15,394 bases of DNA, taken from contig CALEMG010000035.1 of the NCBI GenBank assembly GCA_937910835.1, positions 1 to 15,394 of the forward strand, read 5' to 3'. This DNA comes from an uncultured Alphaproteobacteria bacterium. Lineage in GTDB: Bacteria; Pseudomonadota; Alphaproteobacteria; Sneathiellales; Sneathiellaceae. Made by a program: the position numbers and the translations under genes. Every line of letters begins with the position of its first letter. The first letter of the stretch is position 1. Shown here piece by piece: positions 1 through 6,719 of the stretch. Below the pieces are notes generated by a model. The model made no database searches. It was given only the letters and a program-made list of their open reading frames with translations, and was not told the DNA's origin.

Positions 1-405
1 GTCAAACCGCTTGCCAATGATGCGGCGGAGAAGGTAAGTGCGTTGACCCACGGGCGCGGCGCAGATTATGTTTTTGTCGCGGCAGGCAGTCCCAAAGCGT
101 TTGAACAAGGCCTCGATCTCCTCGCGCCGTCCGGGACGCTGGTGATTGTTGGGATGCCGCCGACAGGACAGAAAATAGAGGTGGAGGCCGGTAATATTGC
201 CGGGTCAGGTCAGAAAATTCTCGGCAGTAAAATGGGATCGACACGGTTACGTATCGATATCCCGAAACTTGTCGCGCTGTATGGGGCCGGGCGGTTAAAG
301 CTGGATGAACTAATCACCGGACGGTATCCGCTCGATCAGATCAACGAGGCAATTGATGAGGTGCGAGCGGACAAAGCCCTACGGAACGTAATAATATTTG
401 AGTAA
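1..405 (+). CDS. Zinc-type alcohol dehydrogenase, C-terminal part (5' end outside window)
   Basis: The frame is open from base 1 to a TAA at 403-405, about 134 codons, so the start and the zinc-binding N-terminal domain lie outside the window. What is visible is the second half of a medium-chain dehydrogenase/reductase. A Rossmann segment (GADYVFVAAGS) is followed by a strand with LVIVGMP, then a helix-rich tail (LDELITGRYPLDQINEAIDE) and the short closing strand NVIIFE. GRGADYVF and DQINEAIDE are typical of zinc-dependent alcohol dehydrogenases that oxidise alcohols or polyols with NAD(P). The substrate cannot be told from this half. The sugar-acid dehydratase-like gene starting 5 bases downstream suggests a shared catabolic operon (inference). 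Family confidence is good; the specific function is unknown. Confidence 0.85.
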   Translation, partial: VKPLANDAAEKVSALTHGRGADYVFVAAGSPKAFEQGLDLLAPSGTLVIVGMPPTGQKIEVEAGNIAGSGQKILGSKMGSTRLRIDIPKLVALYGAGRLKLDELITGRYPLDQINEAIDEVRADKALRNVIIFE

Positions 406-410
406 ATGTC

Positions 411-1604
411 ATGAAACTAACCGATCTTGAAACCTTCGTTGTCGGCACACCTCCACCTCATTGGGGCGGGCAATTCTGGGTATTCGTCAAGCTGACTACA
501 GACAGCGGTGTAAGCGGGATAGGCGAGGCCTACGCCGCGCCGTTTCACCCGGATGTGACAGTCAAGATGATCGAGGATGTTTTCGCTCGGCGTCTGCTCG
601 CGATGGATCCGTTTCATATCGAGCGTATCTGGCGGCGGGTTTACTCAAGTGGATATACCCAGCGGCCGGACTCCGCCATGATGGCCGTTCTGAGCGCGCT
701 GGAAATGGCGTGTTGGGACATTATCGGGAAAGAAACAAATAAACCGGTTTATGAACTTTTAGGGGGTAAGGTTCGTGAAAAACTCCGCTGTTATACGTAT
801 CTCTACCCAAAAAAGGGGGATGCGACTGATGTATATAACGATCCCGACCTAGCGGCGGAGCGGGCGGCGGAGAATGTCGCGCTCGGCTTCACTGGTGTAA
901 AGTTCGATCCCGCAGGTCCTTACTCCGCTTTTGATCCGCGTCAACCATCGCTTGGGCGCATGGACCTCTCGGAAAAGCTGGTTGCCCGTGTACGCGAAGC
1001 GGTGGGCGATAAAGCGGATCTGTTGTTCGGCACCCATGGGCAGTTGACCACTTCGGGTGCCATCCGTCTCGCGCGCCGGCTGGAGAAATATGATCCGCTG
1101 TGGTTTGAGGAGCCTACCCCGCCAGAAAATGCAAATGAAATGGCCAAGCTCTCGCGCCAGACTACGATCCCGATCGCGACCGGAGAGCGATTGTGCACGA
1201 AGTATGAGTTTCATCGCGTACTGGAAAGTGGCGCGGCCTCTATCCTGCAAATGGCGCTCGGTCGTGTCGGTGGGCTGCTGGAGGGCAAGAAGATCGCCAG
1301 CATGGCGGAGGTCTATTATGCGCAGATTGCGCCGCATATGTATTGCGGCCCGGTGTCAGCGATGGCCGATATTCAACTCAGTACCTGCACACCGAATTTC
1401 CTCATTCAGGAAAGCATCAATACTATGGGTGATTTTCACGGGGAAATCCTGAAAGAACCGATCCAATGGGAAGATGGTTATATCATCCCTCCGACGAAAC
1501 CGGGACTCGGGATCGAACTGGATGAGGAAGTTATCGCCCGTCATCCTTTTACAGGCGATCAGCTTCATCTGGAAATGGTGGATGATCCGGTGGTCTTTGA
1601 GTAA
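411..1604 (+). CDS. Mandelate racemase/muconate lactonizing enzyme family (galactonate dehydratase-like)
   Basis: This is a 397-residue enolase-superfamily protein, a usual length for the family. The N-terminal capping domain (about 1-120, with MACWDIIGK and YELLGGKV) precedes a TIM barrel. Visible active-site elements are Lys164 (VKFDP), His209 (FGTHGQ), Glu233/234 (WFEEP), Glu259 (ATGER), His309 (APH) and Glu334 (IQES). These resemble galactonate/mannonate dehydratases, which remove water from acid sugars using Mg2+. Compared with E. coli DgoD (from memory), the first metal ligand Asp of DFH is Gly207 here, and the Asp of the His-Asp dyad (QPD) is Ala282 (QMALGRVGG). It therefore belongs to a less studied subgroup and the substrate is uncertain. 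ATG 411 follows the dehydrogenase stop by 5 bases, indicating co-transcription. The Shine-Dalgarno is weak (GAG about 10 bases upstream). It ends one base before a convergent gene. Confidence 0.85.
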   Translation: MKLTDLETFVVGTPPPHWGGQFWVFVKLTTDSGVSGIGEAYAAPFHPDVTVKMIEDVFARRLLAMDPFHIERIWRRVYSSGYTQRPDSAMMAVLSALEMACWDIIGKETNKPVYELLGGKVREKLRCYTYLYPKKGDATDVYNDPDLAAERAAENVALGFTGVKFDPAGPYSAFDPRQPSLGRMDLSEKLVARVREAVGDKADLLFGTHGQLTTSGAIRLARRLEKYDPLWFEEPTPPENANEMAKLSRQTTIPIATGERLCTKYEFHRVLESGAASILQMALGRVGGLLEGKKIASMAEVYYAQIAPHMYCGPVSAMADIQLSTCTPNFLIQESINTMGDFHGEILKEPIQWEDGYIIPPTKPGLGIELDEEVIARHPFTGDQLHLEMVDDPVVFE

Positions 1605-1605
1605 C

Positions 1606-2250
1606 TCAGCCGAAGTTCATATCAGCCACGAAGGGATTGGTTTCCCGCTCCTGCCCGAAGGTGGAGAGGTTTCCATGCCCTGGAATGAAAGTGATGTCGT
1701 CCCCCAAAGGCCAAAGCTTTTCACGAATGGAATGGATCAGGTCTTCGTGATTTCCACGCGGAAAATCTGTCCGGCCGATGGATCCTTGAAATAACACATC
1801 GCCGACGATGGCGACCCGTTCTTTCAGATTGACGAAGACAACATGACCGGGTGTATGGCCGGGGCAATGCACCACGGTGAATTCCTCGTTCCCGACGGTG
1901 ACCTTATCACCATCTTCCAGCCAGCGATCCGGAGTGAAAGCAAAAGATTCCGGAAAGCCGTATCTTGCGCATTGCGCTGGAAGTTGATCGATCCAGAATC
2001 TATCATCCTTGTGGGGGCCTTCTATTGGAACGCCGAGTTTTTCGTGAAGTTCTTTCGTGCCGCCCGCATGATCAAGGTGGCCATGGGTGATGAGAATTTT
2101 CTCAATTGTCACGCCGTTTTTTTCGGCGGCATCAAGAATACGCTCCAGATCGCCACCGGGATCGGTAACAGCACCTTTCATGGTCTCTTCGCACCAGATC
2201 AAGCTACAGTTCTGGGCGAAAGGGGTAACGGGAATAATGACGGCTTTCAT
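1606..2250 (-). CDS. ycbL: MBL-fold metallo-hydrolase, YcbL/GloC type (glyoxalase II-like)
   Basis: This is a 214-residue metallo-beta-lactamase-fold hydrolase that matches E. coli YcbL nearly end to end by eye (IIPVTPFAQNCSLIWCE at the start, PLGDDITFIPGHG near the end). Metal ligands are visible as the THGHLDH motif (His56, His58, Asp60, His61), His132 in CPGHTPGH, Asp151 in VGDVLF and His192 in PGHG. YcbL-type proteins are small type II glyoxalases that hydrolyse S-lactoylglutathione to lactate and glutathione in the cytoplasm. They lack the long C-terminal helical domain of classical GloB, as does this one. ATG at 2250. It lies 47 bases downstream of the herA-like gene on the same strand, so the two are probably co-transcribed. 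It ends in TGA (1606-1608) one base from the convergent dehydratase gene. Family assignment is strong; the exact physiological thioester is not proved. Confidence 0.9.
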   Translation of the reverse strand: MKAVIIPVTPFAQNCSLIWCEETMKGAVTDPGGDLERILDAAEKNGVTIEKILITHGHLDHAGGTKELHEKLGVPIEGPHKDDRFWIDQLPAQCARYGFPESFAFTPDRWLEDGDKVTVGNEEFTVVHCPGHTPGHVVFVNLKERVAIVGDVLFQGSIGRTDFPRGNHEDLIHSIREKLWPLGDDITFIPGHGNLSTFGQERETNPFVADMNFG

Positions 2251-2297
2251 ACAATACCGGAGCCGATCAGCTCCGTCCTTTGGCTGTTGTTATTACT

Positions 2298-3797
2298 TTA
2301 TTTTTTGAGGGCGCCAAGAATACCACGAACAAGGGCCTTGGCAATGCTGCGCCCGAAAGAAGAACTTACGGCGCGGGTGAGAGATTTGATTGCAGCCTCC
2401 CCAACACTTTGCCGGTTTGACCGGCGCGCAGGCGCCTTTTTTGTCTCAACAGCTTCCGCTTCGGCTTTTGCTTTTTCCGCAGCCTTTGCTGACTTCTCGG
2501 CTCGCTCCTGGAGGATTTCATAGGCCGATTCATTGTCAACCGTCTCATCATATTTGTCGGCAAGCGTACTGTCGTTCAAAACACGCTTGCGTTCCGTCCG
2601 GCTGATCGGTCCAAGTTTGGAGGAAGGAGGACGGATCAATGTCCTCTCAACGATCGACGGCTCGCCTTTATTCTCCAAGGTGGAAACCAGTGCCTCTCCC
2701 ACGCCGAGAGTAGTGATCACATCCTCCACCTCGAAGGCGGGGTTGGGGCGATAGGTCTGGGCGGCGAGACGGATTGCCTTTTGTTGCTTCGGGGTAAAGG
2801 CACGAAGCGCATGCTGCACTCTGTTGCCCAACTGTCCCAGCACAGAATCCGGAATATCGTCCGGGCTTTGCGTGACGAAAAAGACGCCGCCGCCCTTGGA
2901 CCGGATCAGGCGAACTACCTGTTCCACCTTTTCAAGGAGCGCTTTCGGTGCATCATTGAAAAGCAAATGTGCTTCATCGAAAAAGAAAACCAGCTTGGGT
3001 CGGTCGGAATCGCCAGCTTCCGGCAGTTCTTCAAAGAGTTCAGACAGCATCCAGAGCAGGAAGGTGCCATAGAGGCGCGGCGAATTCATCAGCTTGTCGG
3101 CAGCGAGAATATTTACCATGCCGCGCCCCTCATGATCAGTGCGCATGAAGTCTCTAAGATCCAGCGCCGGTTCGCCGAAAAATTTGTCAGCTCCCTGATC
3201 TTCAAGGCGCAGCAAAGCGCGTTGGATTGCGCCGATCGATTGCGGCGAGACGTTTCCGTAAATCGCGGAAATCTCTTTTCTTTGTTCATTAACGACACCG
3301 AGAAGCGCGCGTAGGTCTTTGAGATCCAACAACAACAGGCCCTGCTCATCTGCTACACGAAAGGTGATATTCATGACACCTTCCTGCGTATCATTGAGTT
3401 CCAACATGCGGGAAAGCAAGAGCGGGCCAATTTCGGAAATGGTCGTCCGGACAGGATGGCCTTGCTCCGCAAACAAGTCCCAAAAAACGGCGGGATAGGC
3501 CGCTCCTTGATATTCTTCCCCAAAACCGATTTTACTCGCTCGCTTGGTCAAGAAACCCTGCATGTCTGATGTATGGCAGAGACCGGAGAGGTCGCCTTTC
3601 GCGTCGGCGAGAAATACTGGAACACCGGCACTTGAAAATCCCTCCGTCAGGACTTGCAAGGTAACGGTCTTGCCCGTGCCGGTCGCTCCCGCAATCAGGC
3701 CGTGGCGGTTCCCCCATTTAAGCGGAAGATATTGATTGCTGCCAGTTCCATCATCGCTCTTGCCGATAAATATGCCGTCACTTTGCAAACAGGTCAT
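2298..3797 (-). CDS. yjgR: HerA-like ATPase, DUF853/YjgR family
   Basis: This is a P-loop ATPase of about 499 residues. In numbering from the upstream TTG (3803), Walker A is GATGTGKT at 39-46 and Walker B is LVFFFDEAH at 271-279, followed by a TQSPDD sensor-like segment (311-316). The tail at about 430-456 is rich in Glu, Lys and Ala and probably forms a coiled coil. A basic linker (RRSNRQS) and an amphipathic C-terminal helix follow. The N-terminal pattern RHGLIAGATGTGKTVTLQ is diagnostic of YjgR (DUF853), relatives of the hexameric DNA translocase HerA and the FtsK/VirB4 group. The cellular role of YjgR is not settled, and no NurA-like nuclease lies beside it. I prefer ATG 3797 (AAGGA about 11 bases upstream). 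TTG 3803, with AAGGA about 5 bases upstream, would add two residues. Confidence 0.88.
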   Translation of the reverse strand: MTCLQSDGIFIGKSDDGTGSNQYLPLKWGNRHGLIAGATGTGKTVTLQVLTEGFSSAGVPVFLADAKGDLSGLCHTSDMQGFLTKRASKIGFGEEYQGAAYPAVFWDLFAEQGHPVRTTISEIGPLLLSRMLELNDTQEGVMNITFRVADEQGLLLLDLKDLRALLGVVNEQRKEISAIYGNVSPQSIGAIQRALLRLEDQGADKFFGEPALDLRDFMRTDHEGRGMVNILAADKLMNSPRLYGTFLLWMLSELFEELPEAGDSDRPKLVFFFDEAHLLFNDAPKALLEKVEQVVRLIRSKGGGVFFVTQSPDDIPDSVLGQLGNRVQHALRAFTPKQQKAIRLAAQTYRPNPAFEVEDVITTLGVGEALVSTLENKGEPSIVERTLIRPPSSKLGPISRTERKRVLNDSTLADKYDETVDNESAYEILQERAEKSAKAAEKAKAEAEAVETKKAPARRSNRQSVGEAAIKSLTRAVSSSFGRSIAKALVRGILGALKK

Positions 3798-3860
3798 GGT
3801 CAATAATTTCCTTAAACTTAAGATCGGCGCGGCAAAAAGGCGAAAACTTCAGCCTTGAAT

Positions 3861-4748
3861 TTATACCCGTTGTCCCGCCGCCTCAAGCATCCATTCGCGT
3901 ACGGCGGTAAGCCTCGGTCGCGTGGCTTTACGCGCCGAAGACACCAAATGGAAGGAGTGGTTGGATCGACGCTCTATGTTGAACAGTTTCACCAACCGTC
4001 CCGACGATATGGATTCCTGAACCAGCGCATCTATGCCGATAGTAACGCCAAGCCCGTTTTCTGCCGCATGTAGGGCCATATTTGTGTTTTCGAAATGCAG
4101 GCCCTTGTTTGTATCGACGTTATGAACGTCGGCTTCTTCAAGCCAGCGGCGCCAATCTGTCGGACGCGGGCTGTCATGGAGGAAAACCGCGCCGCGCAAA
4201 TCATCGGGCCGAGAGAATTTTTTGGCCATCTCCGGGCTGCAAACAGGATAGGTGATTACCTCAAGCAGCTTGTCGATCCTCATGCCGGTAAGGCCAGTCC
4301 CGTCGGGCAAAACCTGAATGGAGAGATCAAAGTCGTCCCGTTCAAAATCTGCCGGATTGAGAGAGGTGATCAGCTGGACATCAATGTCCGAATGGCGTTC
4401 ATAAAGGTCTGCCCATCTCGGGATCAGCCAGCGTAGCGCAAAGGTTGGGTAGGCGCATATGGAGACGGCGCTTCGTCGCGTTTCGCTTCGCAGGCGTGCA
4501 GAGGCCGCCGCGATTTTCTCTAGCGGCAGGGTAATTTCGGCAAGATACTGCCGGCCAACGGCGGTTAGTTCTATGCGCTTGTGATGGCGATGAAAGAGCG
4601 TTTTTCCCAAATATTGTTCTAATGTCTGGATTTGTCGGCTGACCGCCCCTGGGGTGACGCCAAGTTCCTCTGCTGCTTGATTGAAGCTCAAATAGCGGCA
4701 GGCAGCATCGAATGCCCGAAGCCCAGACGTAGAGGGAATATGAAGCAT
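3861..4748 (-). CDS. LysR-family transcriptional regulator, GcvA-like
   Basis: From ATG 4748 this gives 295 residues, the usual LysR length. The frame is open back to 4862, but the extra 38 residues have no counterpart in the family. The N-terminal winged helix-turn-helix reads LRAFDAACRYLSFNQAAEELGV, then TPGAVSRQIQTLE, with LGKTLFHR after it, a GcvA-like signature. The rest is a periplasmic-binding-like effector domain (for example SICAYPTFALRWLIPRW, FDLSIQV, AAENGLGVTIG). It is divergent from the acyl-CoA dehydrogenase pair across 134 bases that contain ATCGAT repeats and a good promoter on this strand. It therefore probably controls that pair and itself (inference); the inducer is unknown. 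Shine-Dalgarno CAGGA lies 11 bases before the ATG. The C-terminus ends at TAA 3861-3863. Confidence 0.88.
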   Translation of the reverse strand: MLHIPSTSGLRAFDAACRYLSFNQAAEELGVTPGAVSRQIQTLEQYLGKTLFHRHHKRIELTAVGRQYLAEITLPLEKIAAASARLRSETRRSAVSICAYPTFALRWLIPRWADLYERHSDIDVQLITSLNPADFERDDFDLSIQVLPDGTGLTGMRIDKLLEVITYPVCSPEMAKKFSRPDDLRGAVFLHDSPRPTDWRRWLEEADVHNVDTNKGLHFENTNMALHAAENGLGVTIGIDALVQESISSGRLVKLFNIERRSNHSFHLVSSARKATRPRLTAVREWMLEAAGQRV

Positions 4749-4779
4749 ATATAATGGTATCCTGCGTGAGTTTTTCTCA

Positions 4780-4809
4780 ATTATACTATGCTGAATTATC
4801 GATTGTCCA
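4780..4809 (-). promoter_or_regulatory. Sigma-70-like promoter for the lysR gene
   Basis: On the minus strand, TGGACA (4804-4809, five of six matches to TTGACA) and TATAAT (4780-4785, perfect) are separated by 18 bases. Transcription would start near 4773, leaving a leader of about 25 bases with CAGGA before ATG 4748. The -35 lies between the two ATCGAT repeats, as expected for an autoregulated LysR gene. This was read by eye; there is no experimental start site. Confidence 0.5.
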
Positions 4810-4820
4810 TGGTTATCGAT
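4798..4820. promoter_or_regulatory. Candidate LysR operator, ATCGAT-N11-ATCGAT
   Basis: ATCGAT occurs at 4798-4803 and 4815-4820 with exactly 11 bases between, giving a T-N11-A dyad, the classical LysR-type binding pattern. It overlaps the -35 of the lysR promoter and lies 63-85 bases before the acyl-CoA dehydrogenase start. A third ATCGAT is the core of a separate palindrome at 4848-4859. Family knowledge supports such sites between a LysR gene and its divergent target; binding is inferred. Confidence 0.5.
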
Positions 4821-4847
4821 TTGCCCATTATATGCGCTGAAATATGA

Positions 4848-4859
4848 ACCATCGATGGT
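4848..4859. promoter_or_regulatory. Perfect 12-bp palindrome ACCATCGATGGT, possible second LysR site
   Basis: ACCATCGATGGT is a perfect palindrome sharing the ATCGAT core with the two upstream repeats. It lies about 44 bases from the centre of the T-N11-A dyad and 24 bases before the ATG of the first acyl-CoA dehydrogenase. LysR proteins often bind a recognition site plus a promoter-proximal activation site, and this could be the latter. It falls inside the artificial upstream extension of that reading frame, which favours the start at 4883. Confidence 0.35.
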
Positions 4860-4882
4860 CAACTGGAAAAAGCGGGATAGAT

Positions 4883-6670
4883 ATGACCTTTCTACATAAA
4901 AAACAGGAATTTAACCCCCAGGAACTTTCTGACTATATCGCACCGGATTGCCATGGCCTTAACTTCTTTGAAGTTGATAACGGTCTGCGCGATTTGCTGC
5001 ATATCTATATGCCGGATGATTTGCGTCAGCATATGGAGCCGCATTTCAACCGTCTGGGTGAAATATCCGGCAACCAGCTTGATGATTGGTCTCGGGACGC
5101 GGATAAGCGTGGCCCCATCCTCCATGCCCGTGATGCCCGTGGCCGCAATGAAGACTGGATTGAGTTTCATCCGTCCTATCGCAAGATGGAAGATGTCGCC
5201 TTCTAGGGTTTCGGCTTTCACCGTATGTCCCATCGGGAAGGTGTGCTCGGCTGGCAGGAGAAGGTCCCACCTATTGGAAAGTATGTTTTCCAGTATCTCT
5301 TCGGTCAGTCTGAATTTGGTCAACTCTGCCCGATCTCGGCAACTGAAACATCGGCTATGCTGATTGAACGCTATGCGGACGACGCCACCAAGGAGAAACT
5401 TCTCGATCGTATGTACAGTCAGGACATGGACAAGATCCTGAAGGGCGCTCAGTTCATGACCGAGAAGACGGGTGGCTCTGATGTGTCGCAAATCGCGCTG
5501 GAGGCCCGGTTCGAAGATGGCGAATGGAAGCTCTACGGTGAGAAATGGTTCTGTTCCTGCGCAGACGGCGACATTGCGTTGCTGCTGGCCCGCCCGGAAG
5601 GCGCGCCGGAGGGCAACAGCGGCCTTGCGCTCTTCGCCATGCCGCGCCACCGCGAAGACGGCAGCCGCAATCCATATCGGATTGTCCGGTTGAAGGATAA
5701 GCTCGGCACCAAGTCCATGGCCTCTGGCGAAATTATCTTTGAGGGCGCATCGGCTTATCCGCTTGGTGAGGTTGGCGCGCATCCGAACAAGGGCCTTAAA
5801 ATGATGATGGATCAGGTAAACTTCTCCCGTCTGTCGCATGGCGTGCGCGGGGCGGCGATGATGCGCCGCTGCCTGAACGAGGCGCTGACCGTTGCCAACT
5901 ACCGCAAGGCATTCGGGGAAACAATTATCGACAAACCGCTCTTGCGCCGTCAGCTTATGAAGCTGATGGTTCCGACAGAACAGGCGCTGTCCATGTTTAT
6001 GTATGTTGCCGTTAATCTTGAGCTGGGTGAGAAGGGCGATGAGGCGGCTGCGCGGCGGACACGTATTCTGACTCCTCTCCTGAAATACCGGACAGCGCGG
6101 GACAATATTCGCGTCGCAACCGGCGCCATGGAAGTACGTGGCGGTAACGGCTATATTGAGGATTGGGTTAATGCCCGTCTTGTCCGGGATGCGCATCTTG
6201 GTGTTCTCTGGGAAGGGACGTCGAATATTAACTCCCTTGATGTGACGACGCGGGCCATCGCGCGAGTTGGGGCACATGAGGATCTTGCCGAAGATCTTAC
6301 TAAACGAATCGACGCGAACAATGCGTTGCCTGGGCAATATGCGGGGCAGCTTAAAGGTTTGTTGGATCAATCCGTGAAGTTTGCTGAGGAAGTCGCACGG
6401 CAGGGCAAGGAACCCCATGCCCGCAAGGCCGCGAGCGCGCTCTATCATGTGACAACAGCAACCTTGATGGCGAACGAAGGCGCGGAACTCGGCGCGGCCG
6501 GAAAAGATGCTCGTCGCCTGCTTCTTTCACGTATGATAATCGATCATAAGCTTGGCACTGCCAACCCGCTGTCGATTGAAGCAGATGCCTTCGATACGGC
6601 AGCAACAGACGCACTGCTGAGTGATGCCCCGGTCAGTCTTGAAGAAGCGGGCCGTATTCTCACTCTTTGA
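4883..6670 (+). pseudogene. AidB-like acyl-CoA dehydrogenase, copy 1, interrupted by in-frame TAG at codon 108
   Basis: Read through, this is 595 codons, exactly the length of the paralogue downstream, and the two align residue for residue (for example CHGLNFFE at 23-30 in both). The single flaw is TAG at 5204-5206, codon 108. The neighbouring residues read DVAF-stop-GFG where copy 2 has KIGYGDFG, so the stop replaces Gly108 without a frameshift. All other hallmarks remain: MTEKTGGSD, EKWFCS, KDKLGTKSMASGE, and LWEGTSNI with the catalytic Glu at about 444. Restart at ATG 5225 would drop about 114 residues of the N-terminal helical domain and has no convincing ribosome site. Flavin-dependent oxidation of an acyl-CoA or related substrate is inferred from family. 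ATG 4883 follows GGGA by 5 bases. It may be a fresh pseudogene, a base-call error or a read-through gene; I list it as a pseudogene provisionally. Confidence 0.8.
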
Positions 6671-6719
6671 GGAGTGATAATAACAGGAATAAGAGAACGG
6701 GTCAGCGGGAAGGACCATC

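Noticed and set aside
2258..2275. Inverted repeat CGGAGC-N6-GCTCCG between the herA-like gene and ycbL
   Set aside because: No T tract follows on either strand, so it is not an intrinsic terminator. It could mask the ycbL ribosome site, but there is no further support.
2298..3797. HerA-NurA or phage-defence module around the HerA-like ATPase
   Set aside because: The protein is a YjgR/DUF853 housekeeping-type ATPase. Its neighbours are a glyoxalase-like hydrolase and a LysR regulator, with no nuclease or other defence gene.
4892..6448. Long open frame (518 codons) on the minus strand across the first acyl-CoA dehydrogenase gene
   Set aside because: It lies wholly antisense to a recognised enzyme, its translation resembles no known protein and is rich in Arg, His and Cys as shadow frames are, and it has no ribosome site or promoter.
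5225..6670. Separate gene starting at ATG 5225 after the amber codon
   Set aside because: It is in the same frame as copy 1 and aligns with copy 2 from residue 115, so it is the remainder of the interrupted gene. There is no good ribosome site before this ATG.
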